Source: a virus
Strand: one strand, 5' to 3'
Length of the DNA: 24,724 nt
Virus record (IMG/VR): IMGVR_UViG_3300021364_001899
Location: 1 to 24,724 of that record
How positions within the stretch are numbered: the stretch's first letter is position 1; every line of letters begins with the position of its first letter. The notes below the pieces were generated by a model. That model saw nothing but the letters and a program-made list of their open reading frames with translations. It did no database searches and was not told the DNA's origin. The position numbers and the translations under genes were made by a program. Positions 1-8,476 of the stretch are shown here, one piece after another.

Positions 1-3000
1 GGTATCCATACGCCTTTTCGGGTATAGGCCGGAATATCTAATCTCAGTCCAACATCTTGCCCTTCTGAAATCTCATGTCCTTTTCCGAGTTTCTTGAGTT
101 GATTGGAGTTCAATGCCCACCGCATCTCCTCCATCGTGGCAGGTTGGGGGACTGACGTATAGGGGCGGACTGGTTTGTATTTATCAACCAGATTTGAGTA
201 CTCCTCTTTCGATAAAGACCCTGACTGTAGTTTTTTTGCAGCGTCTTCCAGTTCAGGTATCCGTTCGCCCACTCCTGGCGAGTACCGAATATCGTCGCTC
301 TGGAGATTGAATCGCTCAGAGAGTGGGATAATGTTCCCAGAGTCATCACGCACCTCAAGAGCGGCAGACTTAGCAAAAGACCCTTCGGGAACGACTATCT
401 CTTCTGCACCAAATGAGAATCCGCCCACTCCCTTCGCTGAGAATCCGTCAACACCTAACTCCTCCGCCAACTCACTAAAAACCAAGTCAGGGTCTTCGCC
501 AAATTCTTCAAGTTCCTTTAGAATACTCTCGTATCTTGGCAGAATTTCAGGCGACTGAATATCTGCAATTTTCCCACGCAGGTAAAATTCTCGTGGATTA
601 CCATACCGACGAGCATATGATCGATCTGGCGTGAAGTATAGACCCCTCCCTAAATTTCCGGACTCTTCTCCTGCTATTAACTCATTGAACGGCATTTCAT
701 CACCTCGATAAACGATTCTGGACGTATCATATCCAGCTTGCTTTGCTGCTGCTTCTACGAGCGTCCGGAGTTCAGTCTTATCGCTATTAGGATCTTTCAC
801 AAGTTCCATGTACCGAGCGTCGTCTACACCAGGGTGGAAACGGACATTCGTACCAGACCTTTCATCTCTGCTGATGATCTCAATGTCTCGATCATTGAAC
901 ACTACCAAGTTATGATTACCCTCGCCTTTTTTGCGAGACACCCCATCAAGGTACATGACTCCCTTAATGCCATATTCCTCAAGCTTGATCGAGGTCTCCA
1001 TCGCTGACTTTGACACACCAAGGTCTCTTAATGCAGTAAATGGTCCTGCGGTTTGCTTTGCTTGTTGCTTGAGTTGACTATAAATCCCCATTCCTGTCAG
1101 TTCACTGTTCTTGGGGTCGCCATTTAGGTAGCGAATCTGATTCAGATCATCACCTGCTAATTCAGTCAGAGTATCTTGCACAAACTGGGATTGCTCAGAG
1201 AATGTTTTATCCCAATTCAAAAACGTCTCTTCTTCCGGATGAATCTTTACCTCATAAAGAGATGCTTTTCTCTCCACGCGGTAGTTAGCACTCAAATGGT
1301 CTGTCAATAGTGTTACCTCATCCACCAAATCCTGATAAGGTCTCTTCTTGATTTCTCCAGCCTTCCATTTTTCAAGATCATTCTTGTATTGTTGAAATTC
1401 TGATTTTGCTTTATTTACTAATTTCTCCCATTCGTTTGACCCGTATATCTCAATAGGAGAGAATAACGAAGAATTAATTAATGGGTGTAGGTTATCACCA
1501 TCCTTATACCAAGGAAAATTCTCTAGAATGAATTGAGTGGCATCATCAACCAAGTTGTTAACAGCAGGAGTTGGGTCGCCACGATAAATAGTACCGGGAA
1601 TCTCTTCACCCTTCCATGTTCTCTGCCTAATGCTGAGTCGGTTGGCATAATCTTTCCCGATGTTGATATTCTGGGTGAAATACAAACCCCAACCAAACGC
1701 CTGAACACCTTCGCCGTCACCGATTCGACGTGTACTAAACTCATCAACGGTATGTCCCGTGCCGTGGTACACTGTGCCAGGGAAGTAATGCATCCCTTGA
1801 GTAATCTCTGTACCATCGCTAAACTTACGGACAATACCGCCATCAGGAGTGGGGGTGTCCACGCCAGGATAGTAGTTCTCCCGAATTCGCTGGTAGGAAC
1901 CCCCTTGACCAGACTCCCTCGAAGTAAGGGGACGATCCAGCTCTTTCTTCATACGTGGATTCCCAAGATCAATCCAGTTCGTCCGGTCCAATCGATACGA
2001 ATTCAGTGCAGTATCCTTGGCATCCTTTAGTGCTGAAACACTCCATGAATATGGATTAGGAGTCCGGCCAGATTGTGAACTTGTATTAGGATCACCCAAA
2101 CCAATTGATTTGCGAATAAAGTCACGCTTCGCTGGAGTTAACCCAGTCGCTCCCGGCAAGCCTTTTGAGTAATTATTGAAGTAAGTGTACACATCTTGGT
2201 AAAACTGCCCCACATCTCCACTGTAGAGACTCTTACCGACCTGCGAGTTCATCTTCTTGGCTCCATTCGCCATTACCTTATCCAGATTCCAAACTCGATA
2301 AATCAAGTTCCCTTGCTTGGTTACTTCAAACCCGGTCACGAAAACATTCTTCTCTGCTGCTGCAATTGCCTTAGCCTTTCCAGCTCGCATCGTGGATTGG
2401 TACATCACAGAGATTGGTGTAGCATGGAGTCCGTGTCTCAAGTAATCATTTAATGCTCGCAGATTCTCAAGTTGATGAGGATTAAAGCGTCCGGATTGCT
2501 CCAGGAAATCCAGTAATTCGTCGGGAAGGTAACGTCCTGCAATAATTGTCTTCCCGTCGAGAGTGATTCTTGGAGCGACCATATCGTCATCCACCATACT
2601 TGCATCAATAATCTGCTCAATTTGATCGATGTAGTCTTTCGTCGCTTGGTTGGACCTTGCTCGTTGGGATCGAATTTCCTTCTGCACCGCATCCTTCACG
2701 CCCGTATCGACTGCATCCTGAATTGTATCCAATACGGTCTTTTGCTCGGCACTTCCTGGAGGCAGTTGGGTATCAAGAAGGTCTTTTATCTCCTGAGATG
2801 TCTTAGCAACAGGCGTGTTGCTTTTAAGCCAATCTTCCACTGCTTTTCCAAATTCCTTTGCAGCATCCTCTGCCTCTTTAACGGATCGTCGAATAAGTCT
2901 TGGGTCTCGGACTCTCCAACTTCCATCAGGTTGAACCTCAATTCCATCAGGGATGCCCGTCCGGGGATTTACTCTTAGCATTCCGTTAGCAAGCCACGCC

Positions 3001-6000
3001 TTCAATGATTCGGTGGATGGATCTGCTCCAGATGGGTCCCAGTCTTTAGGATCAAGGATCTCGGCATAGGTGACTCCATCACCTGGAGCCTCAGTCAACT
3101 CTAGTTTCTCATTAATGGATTTGGACTGGTTATACCCCTCGAATATTTCCTTAAACTCAGGAATCGCAGAGAACTCACCAAGAATTGAGGACTGAATCTT
3201 TTTATTGCTACCAAAGAGTCCTCCCAGTCGTCCCAATACGCTGGGTGCTCTACCTGAAAGGCGAGAGCTATTTAATGCCTTTTCTAAATTCTTTGCCCAT
3301 AGAGGTTTCCGGAATGACTTCGCATAGGATGGCGTGTATTTCGTTAGTTGTGCTGCCCCTTGTTCAGCGAAGATCTCTTCAGCGATATATTCCTGAACAT
3401 ACCTTTCGCCTTTAGCGTTAATATCCCTCGCAGACTCAGGTGTCAGTAGACCCATATAATGCCGGGTGAGTTCCTTAAAATTATCGTTTGTTTCGACAAA
3501 TACGTCTCCACGCCGAAGGTCAGCACGGGTCAATTGACTCCCTAATGAAGAGACTGCTTCCTGTGAAAGTCCCAACTCCTGCGAAATTTTCAAGGTTGTC
3601 TTCCCAGCAGTATTACCTTGCATGATTTTCCGGCGGGTTGCCGGGTCCAGTTTGAACTTGGCTTTGCCCTGAGCATCGACCTTTGCAAACAATCCTCCTT
3701 TTCTGTTGTTTACATCACCAAGAAGCGTTGAGAGTATTTTTTCCCGAACTCCTACATGCCGAGCGATATAGTGGGAATGCTCATGCTTCGCTACATGACG
3801 AGCAAAGTGCCTCATCCAATCCTGACGGGCAGTATTAATTCCAATTTCGTTTGTGTTCGGGTTGTACCATCCCGCAGCTTTTGCCGGGTCAGAGATTATT
3901 TTTAATCCGGTATCCGGAAATCCCCCCATAGCCCAGGCAATCGACTTCTGGTGTTCAAATGAAAGTTTGCTGAATGCTTCACCAGTTGGCGTCCCTTTTA
4001 GCATTTCCCTATAGTTTCTAGCATTGGTTGCCGACAACTTATTTACCTGTGCCTGACTGGCAAATGGAGTCAATGCACCTGCAACTCCAAATGAGCCAGC
4101 AAGTCCAAATCCAACAGTTCCGCCTGTTACAGCACCCTGCCAGGTTCCCCCAGATCCAAGAAATCCAATTGCGGATTGCATCACCATTGCCTCCAAAGTC
4201 TGCACGGATGCAACTCCCCCTACCACACGAGAGGTAACCCGGCCAATTGGGTCAAGGACAGGGAACGCCAACTCGTATGCCTTTAGACCTGCCCGAGCAC
4301 CTTTAGATACTGGAGAAATTACATTCCCTCCGGCGTCAATTGTTGCCTGTAATGCTCTATGAAGTGGTTGAAGCCTTGCACCTAATGCAATATTCGAACC
4401 AATTTTCTGCATATCTCTGGCGATAGCACGGGCCATCGGAGTACCTAACAGCATTCCACCAACAGCACCGGCAAAACCTGCACCCACTCCACCAATGCCT
4501 GCGGCAACGCTACTTCTGACTCCAGTCTCTAACCATCGGCGAGCAGAATCGCCAAGGTCAGGAGCAAACTTCATAACTGCAGCATCGAGTAGTTCATCCG
4601 CCTTGTCCATTATCCACTCCGCCGTCTGCCCCATCATTTTTATAGCATGCCCGGAAAGTTTTTGTGACCCCGCCTGCATCAACTCCTCGTACATATTTTC
4701 TGCACTACGAGCAACGTCTGCTAATTTTGCGGTAGCATCATCTGAAGCTTTGACTGCATCATCCAAAACCTTTCCGGCATTTACGACCTTTGTTGGGTCA
4801 CCCATGATAATTTCTCTACCCAGTGCTGCTTGGGCGTCTGAAACAGCTTCAGCGGCTTCATCAGCGGCATTTTTGGCAGTCTTTAACGCACTGCCGAATG
4901 TTGCCTTCACGTTAGTCCTTATTCCAGCCTCTACCCCTTTTTTTCCGAGTCCACCTATTGGGACTGCATTCCATGGATCAGCGAAAAAAGTACCCAAGAT
5001 CAGATTTCTCTGTGCTTGTTGAGGATTCTGCCACCATTTATTAGCAAGATCATGGGCTCCAGCAGCATAAACAGCCTGATTGGATAAAGCCCTTAACTGG
5101 AACTGTCTCTGGCGTTCGTTTTTCGCCTTCCTATATAATTCCTGTGCCTCTGGACTATCTCCGTCTCCTGCTTTTTCAATCAGGTCCAAGAAATAGCCTC
5201 CGGCATTCTCACTGAGTAATTGGTAATCGCTACCCAGACTTCTCCACGTAGCACCCATAATGTCGTCAAGTTCCTGTGCCTCTTGCTTGCCATGCACTGC
5301 ACCTTCCCAGAATTCCTGAACAAGTCCTTTGCCGTCCTTAGATCCGACCAACCCTTTCCATACGTCACCCAGCAAATGTTGACCCGCATCAACTGCCTGA
5401 CCTAATGTTAGATCCTGCTGCTTTTCCATTCCCCTTCGAACAAACCAATCAAAGACCTCCGGATCATGTAGATGGGTACGTCCTTCACTGTGAAGTTTCT
5501 CAAGACGGTCCAGCCATTCCTGGTCCTGCTCTTTTAGTTGATAGTAAAAGTCCGCGATTTCACTGTGTTCTAAGAGCGATGCCTGTTGTGCCGCGAAAGG
5601 ATCATGCTCCTGAATGACGTTTTTGTAGTGCTTTAACTCATCCTTATTTGCGGAGAATTTACCATCCTCGGACTTCTGGAAATTTGAAGGGAACCAATCC
5701 CGTGGATTCGGGGCGGTAATTGTCTTCGTGTTGACCATCGACTGGATCTTACCAGCGGCGGCGATATCTGCTGCATCACCGTGCTTTTCATAAGCTTCCT
5801 GTTCACTTGATTGGCGTTCCTCCAGTTGCTGTAGGATCAGTTTTTCGACACCCGTCCTCGCCCAGTCGCCTTTTGGTTGCTTTAAGATATGCCGGTAAAA
5901 ATCATCAGCGTCCATAGATGTGGGATCATTCTCACCTAATCCTCGCCAAGGGATTGTAACAAAGTCTGTTGCACTGCCTACTAAACGGTCCAGAACCCCC

Positions 6001-6395
6001 TTAGCTTGGCGATGCTCCTTGTACTTTAGTTTAGACTTCTTTCCGATATTGTAAATTCGCCCTCCACTTGCTGACTGGGTAGTGCTATATCCTTCCTCCT
6101 GAAAGAAGTTAATTACCTCATCCGTCAATCGGCCTGAATCGATCATCCCGGAGATTTGGTCCCAATTAAAATCTCCTCCCTTAGCTAATTCAATTACATT
6201 AGACCTCTCCCCGACACTTTGAGGAATGACTGGGTCATCAAATATGGAGAAGTCGGGTGTAGCAGAATTTCTCCAATTACTGATTGCGTCTTTGATCTGG
6301 CTAACCGCTTCCTGGTCTCCATTTTTTGCACGTTCTTGAATATCGTCTGGAACCCCTTCAAGGATCTTTACCCGTTCTTCGTTTGTAAATCCCAT
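1..6395 (-). CDS. Giant polyvalent ejection-type protein with zinc-peptidase motif and two ADP-ribosyltransferase-like domains (3' end outside window)
   Basis: The frame opens at an ATG three bases after the upstream stop and stays open for 2131 codons to the window edge, so the C-terminus is missing. Residues 47-56 carry PDFSIFDDPV. Alanine-rich helices lie around 500-560, and glycine-rich hydrophobic stretches at 628-653 and 737-776. HEHSH at 871-875 fits the HExxH zinc-peptidase motif; AEEIFAE at about 1005-1011 may supply a further ligand (inference). Residues 1542-1841 look like the ART-PolyVal family: VYHGTG at 1542, GEG then GWGLYFT at 1568-1574, and YLDG...GEG...VVF near the end. A second ART-like domain follows at 1895-2040 (VYRG, GRGLYFT, DDIRYSP). 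A conserved-looking tail with GLRLDIPAYT runs off the edge. Polyvalent proteins are known to enter the host with phage DNA. The position after two internal-virion-type genes suggests the T7 gp16 slot, here with added effector enzymes. Targets and activity are unknown. Confidence 0.85.
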   Translation of the reverse strand, partial: MGFTNEERVKILEGVPDDIQERAKNGDQEAVSQIKDAISNWRNSATPDFSIFDDPVIPQSVGERSNVIELAKGGDFNWDQISGMIDSGRLTDEVINFFQEEGYSTTQSASGGRIYNIGKKSKLKYKEHRQAKGVLDRLVGSATDFVTIPWRGLGENDPTSMDADDFYRHILKQPKGDWARTGVEKLILQQLEERQSSEQEAYEKHGDAADIAAAGKIQSMVNTKTITAPNPRDWFPSNFQKSEDGKFSANKDELKHYKNVIQEHDPFAAQQASLLEHSEIADFYYQLKEQDQEWLDRLEKLHSEGRTHLHDPEVFDWFVRRGMEKQQDLTLGQAVDAGQHLLGDVWKGLVGSKDGKGLVQEFWEGAVHGKQEAQELDDIMGATWRSLGSDYQLLSENAGGYFLDLIEKAGDGDSPEAQELYRKAKNERQRQFQLRALSNQAVYAAGAHDLANKWWQNPQQAQRNLILGTFFADPWNAVPIGGLGKKGVEAGIRTNVKATFGSALKTAKNAADEAAEAVSDAQAALGREIIMGDPTKVVNAGKVLDDAVKASDDATAKLADVARSAENMYEELMQAGSQKLSGHAIKMMGQTAEWIMDKADELLDAAVMKFAPDLGDSARRWLETGVRSSVAAGIGGVGAGFAGAVGGMLLGTPMARAIARDMQKIGSNIALGARLQPLHRALQATIDAGGNVISPVSKGARAGLKAYELAFPVLDPIGRVTSRVVGGVASVQTLEAMVMQSAIGFLGSGGTWQGAVTGGTVGFGLAGSFGVAGALTPFASQAQVNKLSATNARNYREMLKGTPTGEAFSKLSFEHQKSIAWAMGGFPDTGLKIISDPAKAAGWYNPNTNEIGINTARQDWMRHFARHVAKHEHSHYIARHVGVREKILSTLLGDVNNRKGGLFAKVDAQGKAKFKLDPATRRKIMQGNTAGKTTLKISQELGLSQEAVSSLGSQLTRADLRRGDVFVETNDNFKELTRHYMGLLTPESARDINAKGERYVQEYIAEEIFAEQGAAQLTKYTPSYAKSFRKPLWAKNLEKALNSSRLSGRAPSVLGRLGGLFGSNKKIQSSILGEFSAIPEFKEIFEGYNQSKSINEKLELTEAPGDGVTYAEILDPKDWDPSGADPSTESLKAWLANGMLRVNPRTGIPDGIEVQPDGSWRVRDPRLIRRSVKEAEDAAKEFGKAVEDWLKSNTPVAKTSQEIKDLLDTQLPPGSAEQKTVLDTIQDAVDTGVKDAVQKEIRSQRARSNQATKDYIDQIEQIIDASMVDDDMVAPRITLDGKTIIAGRYLPDELLDFLEQSGRFNPHQLENLRALNDYLRHGLHATPISVMYQSTMRAGKAKAIAAAEKNVFVTGFEVTKQGNLIYRVWNLDKVMANGAKKMNSQVGKSLYSGDVGQFYQDVYTYFNNYSKGLPGATGLTPAKRDFIRKSIGLGDPNTSSQSGRTPNPYSWSVSALKDAKDTALNSYRLDRTNWIDLGNPRMKKELDRPLTSRESGQGGSYQRIRENYYPGVDTPTPDGGIVRKFSDGTEITQGMHYFPGTVYHGTGHTVDEFSTRRIGDGEGVQAFGWGLYFTQNINIGKDYANRLSIRQRTWKGEEIPGTIYRGDPTPAVNNLVDDATQFILENFPWYKDGDNLHPLINSSLFSPIEIYGSNEWEKLVNKAKSEFQQYKNDLEKWKAGEIKKRPYQDLVDEVTLLTDHLSANYRVERKASLYEVKIHPEEETFLNWDKTFSEQSQFVQDTLTELAGDDLNQIRYLNGDPKNSELTGMGIYSQLKQQAKQTAGPFTALRDLGVSKSAMETSIKLEEYGIKGVMYLDGVSRKKGEGNHNLVVFNDRDIEIISRDERSGTNVRFHPGVDDARYMELVKDPNSDKTELRTLVEAAAKQAGYDTSRIVYRGDEMPFNELIAGEESGNLGRGLYFTPDRSYARRYGNPREFYLRGKIADIQSPEILPRYESILKELEEFGEDPDLVFSELAEELGVDGFSAKGVGGFSFGAEEIVVPEGSFAKSAALEVRDDSGNIIPLSERFNLQSDDIRYSPGVGERIPELEDAAKKLQSGSLSKEEYSNLVDKYKPVRPYTSVPQPATMEEMRWALNSNQLKKLGKGHEISEGQDVGLRLDIPAYTRKGVWI
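276..713 (-). other. Second ADP-ribosyltransferase-like domain
   Basis: Residues about 1895-2040 of the giant protein start with VYRG, continue with GRGLYFTPDRSYARRYG (1916 onward), and end with a PLSERFN...DDIRYSPG tail. The stretch before it (DARYMELV ... AAAKQAGYD) resembles the linker that often precedes ART domains in polyvalent proteins. It has Arg where the first domain has His, and it is shorter, so it may belong to another ART subfamily or be degenerate. The call is by motif only. Confidence 0.6.
873..1772 (-). other. First ADP-ribosyltransferase-like domain (ART-PolyVal type)
   Basis: This part encodes residues about 1542-1841 of the giant protein. It begins with VYHGTG (His1544 as the expected NAD-contacting first triad residue). 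GDGEGVQAFGWGLYFT follows at 1559-1574, with Tyr1572 as the likely second triad position. The domain closes with YLDG, GEG and VVFNDRDIEI. This order of motifs is characteristic of ART domains in phage and conjugative-element polyvalent proteins. The assignment rests on motif recognition; catalytic competence is inferred. Confidence 0.78.
3771..3785 (-). other. HExxH zinc-metallopeptidase motif in the giant protein
   Basis: The codons read His-Glu-His-Ser-His (residues 871-875), inside KHEHSHYIARH. The two outer histidines and the glutamate fit the zinc-binding and catalytic positions of HExxH peptidases. Flanking residues form a plausible amphipathic helix. A five-residue motif can arise by chance in a long protein, but polyvalent proteins often carry such peptidase domains. 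Confidence 0.55.
6228..6257 (-). repeat. PDFSIFDDPV peptide motif, copy in giant protein
   Basis: This codes for residues 47-56 of the giant protein. The same ten residues occur at 6438-6467 near the end of the preceding protein. Most codons differ between the copies (for example GAC TTC TCC ATA here against GAT TTT TCG ATC there). The match is therefore at protein level and not a recent DNA copy. Confidence 0.9.
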
Positions 6396-6398
6396 AGC

Positions 6399-7706
6399 TT
6401 AATTCCCAAGTAGAAGGTCGTTTACTTCATCATCTGTCACCGGATCATCAAAGATCGAAAAATCAGGTTCGTCGGAAGATGTAGGTTTTTGAATCACATT
6501 CCCTTTTTCATCAACGTACCATCGACCCTCATCAGTCATAAATTGCCTATTGACCTCATATGCGTCCAAAAGGTTATTCAGTTTCTCAAGCCATACCGCC
6601 GGATCATCAGTTTTTTTCAGTCCAGCAATAGAGAGTCTCGCACCCTCTTTATCAGATAAGGCACCTTTGAGTTTAGAAACATTATCCAACCACTCTCCGG
6701 TTGCAATCTCATCAGCAATGGCCATTGCCGCGTTTCGAGATCCGCCTCTCCCTGTCGCTTTTATCCACTCCCAGAATGATCCGTAACCCCCTGTATGAAA
6801 ATCTCCGTCTTTTATATCATTTCGAAGTCTACGGACCCTATCCATTTCCTTCATCAGTTTTATTTGATCCTGGATTGCGGTTCCGCGTTGTTGTGACTTC
6901 GCAACTGTCCGTTCTTCTTGCCCTTGTTGGAACGTAGTTTGTTTCTGTTTGAATTCCTCTTCCTTACGTGTCTCTTCCTTCCGAGTCTTTTCAAGAGTGA
7001 TATCATCACTGATACTTTTCTCAAATGCAGTCAGTTCATTATTCAATCGGTCTGCATACTGAGGACTTCCCAACAGAAGATGGTAATCTCGCTTTAATTT
7101 GAAAAGTTCTTTACGACGATTCTGAACGGGGAGGTCTTGAATCTTTTCCAATGCCTCATAAAAAGAACCAACATCCTTTGCCTGGTCCACTGCCATTGCT
7201 TCAGCGTGTGGAATAAGTGCTTGTTCTACATTTCCAAGAAACTGTTGTGCTTGAGGTCCATAAACTGGATGATTAAGCATAGGAGCATAACGCGACTGGA
7301 GTGCGGCTGTTTTTCTCTGGATATTAATCAAACGCCTCTGACGAAGTTGACTATCGGGAATCCCCGGAGAACTATTCAATTCCGCTCCAGCTTCTTGCTG
7401 TAATAAATTCGCCTCTTCGATGAATGTTTTCAGCGATTTTGCCGCAGTATCATCCATCTCCCTCTGCTGGTCCAATTTATACTCATTGGCATCATTGGCG
7501 ATCTCCATGCTCCGCATATTCTTTTGATGCGTTTCAATCGCTCGCAGTTCCGCCTTCGCCAATCTCTCAACTTCACGTTGCTGGCGTTCTTCCTCCATAG
7601 AGAGACGACGCTTTCGCTCGAAGATGTTTTGAGTCGTCTGGAATGCATTGAGGAACGTCCCAACGGGATTACTCTGAACTGTGGGGGCTTGTGCGTAAAC
7701 TGCCAT
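6399..7706 (-). CDS. Coiled-coil internal virion (ejection) protein, gp15-like position
   Basis: The product is 435 residues, highly charged and rich in Lys, Glu, Gln and Arg. Long coiled-coil stretches are predicted by eye at about 29-100 and 231-297. There is no signal peptide or membrane segment. It lies between a small Ala/Gly-rich protein and the giant polyvalent protein, the same order as the T7 internal core proteins 14, 15 and 16, so a role in the ejected core or trans-envelope channel is likely but inferred from position and composition. The C-terminus carries PDFSIFDDPV (414-423), shared with the next protein. The ATG follows the previous stop after two bases and has no clear Shine-Dalgarno site, suggesting translational coupling. 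Specific function unknown. Confidence 0.7.
   Translation of the reverse strand: MAVYAQAPTVQSNPVGTFLNAFQTTQNIFERKRRLSMEEERQQREVERLAKAELRAIETHQKNMRSMEIANDANEYKLDQQREMDDTAAKSLKTFIEEANLLQQEAGAELNSSPGIPDSQLRQRRLINIQRKTAALQSRYAPMLNHPVYGPQAQQFLGNVEQALIPHAEAMAVDQAKDVGSFYEALEKIQDLPVQNRRKELFKLKRDYHLLLGSPQYADRLNNELTAFEKSISDDITLEKTRKEETRKEEEFKQKQTTFQQGQEERTVAKSQQRGTAIQDQIKLMKEMDRVRRLRNDIKDGDFHTGGYGSFWEWIKATGRGGSRNAAMAIADEIATGEWLDNVSKLKGALSDKEGARLSIAGLKKTDDPAVWLEKLNNLLDAYEVNRQFMTDEGRWYVDEKGNVIQKPTSSDEPDFSIFDDPVTDDEVNDLLLGN
6438..6467 (-). repeat. PDFSIFDDPV peptide motif, copy in 435-residue protein
   Basis: This codes for residues 414-423 of the coiled-coil protein, twelve residues before its C-terminus, followed by an acidic tail (TDDEVNDLLLGN). 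It pairs with the copy at 6228-6257. Confidence 0.9.
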
Positions 7707-7708
7707 GG

Positions 7709-8461
7709 TTAGAATCCAAGGTTATTGTAAAAGGTCTGTGGGGTTCCTTGACTCCATCCAGAGGAAGGCATTGATAATACCGTACCTTGTCCAATGGAAG
7801 ATGCTGCCGCAGCATTTCCTGCCGCTGCCGTACCTGGTGCCATGTTTTTCATAAAGCCACCTGTTACGGTTCCAGCAATCCCGGCAATTGCGTTCATGAT
7901 TCCTGCTTTGTGCTGGGCTTCCGCTTGGGCTTGGGCGTTATAGAATGCCTGTCTGCGATCCAAATTCTGTGAAGCGATCTGCATCGTCTGCCCTGGAGTG
8001 GTGAGCATCGATGTAGGGGACATTGGATTGATTCGTGGGGTCGATTGAAATAACTGCTGCAAAGCAGACGTTGCCATCTGTCTACGGAACTGCACCATCT
8101 TTGTATGCTCTATCCCCAGATCACGTAATGCGGAGAATTTGTTGAAGTCTCCAGCAGTCCCTCGAGATACGCCCATCTCTGCAGCTTTCCGGGCCAGGTT
8201 CTCTTCAACTTCCCTTGGTAACCCGGACGTTGTTAAATCCTCTTGCAGTTGGTTCATCAGGAGACCTCGAACCTTCGAGATCCCGGGCATCGCCTGCTCC
8301 AGTAGATCCAGTGCCTGTTTCTGGTTGGACTGGTTGACCTTCGTGGTGAAGGATGCCGCGTCCTGAAAGTATTTATTATTGAGCGAAAATGCTTCGCCCA
8401 TCGCCTTGCTCTGGTCCAGTTCCCCAGCGTATTTGATCTTCGGTTTGCTAAAAAGTCCCAT
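7709..8461 (-). CDS. Small internal virion (ejection) protein, gp14-like position
   Basis: The product is 250 residues. It starts with MGLFSKPK and continues with helical, Gln-rich sequence containing RKAAEMGVSRGTAGDFNKFSALR around 120-145. A C-terminal Ala/Gly-rich hydrophobic segment, IMNAIAGIAGTVTGGF, at about 187-203 could insert in a membrane. Small proteins of this layout head the ejection-protein block of many podoviruses and form the outermost channel component. The start has a good AGGAGA site eight bases upstream. It is the first of three consecutive ejection-type genes. Family assignment is by layout and position, not by a diagnostic motif. Confidence 0.65.
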   Translation of the reverse strand: MGLFSKPKIKYAGELDQSKAMGEAFSLNNKYFQDAASFTTKVNQSNQKQALDLLEQAMPGISKVRGLLMNQLQEDLTTSGLPREVEENLARKAAEMGVSRGTAGDFNKFSALRDLGIEHTKMVQFRRQMATSALQQLFQSTPRINPMSPTSMLTTPGQTMQIASQNLDRRQAFYNAQAQAEAQHKAGIMNAIAGIAGTVTGGFMKNMAPGTAAAGNAAAASSIGQGTVLSMPSSGWSQGTPQTFYNNLGF

Positions 8462-8469
8462 ATCTCATC

Positions 8470-8475
8470 TCTCCT
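8470..8475 (-). promoter_or_regulatory. Shine-Dalgarno site of the 250-residue ejection-protein gene
   Basis: AGGAGA lies eight bases before the ATG at 8461. The two downstream ejection genes lack a comparable site, so this may be the main ribosome entry point of the three-gene block. Confidence 0.7.
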
Positions 8476-8476
8476 G

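Noticed and set aside
4495-5022. Plus-strand open frame of 175 codons opposite the giant gene
   Set aside because: The Ser/Ala-rich translation is the complement of Ala/Asp/Glu codon runs in the real gene; it has no support of its own.
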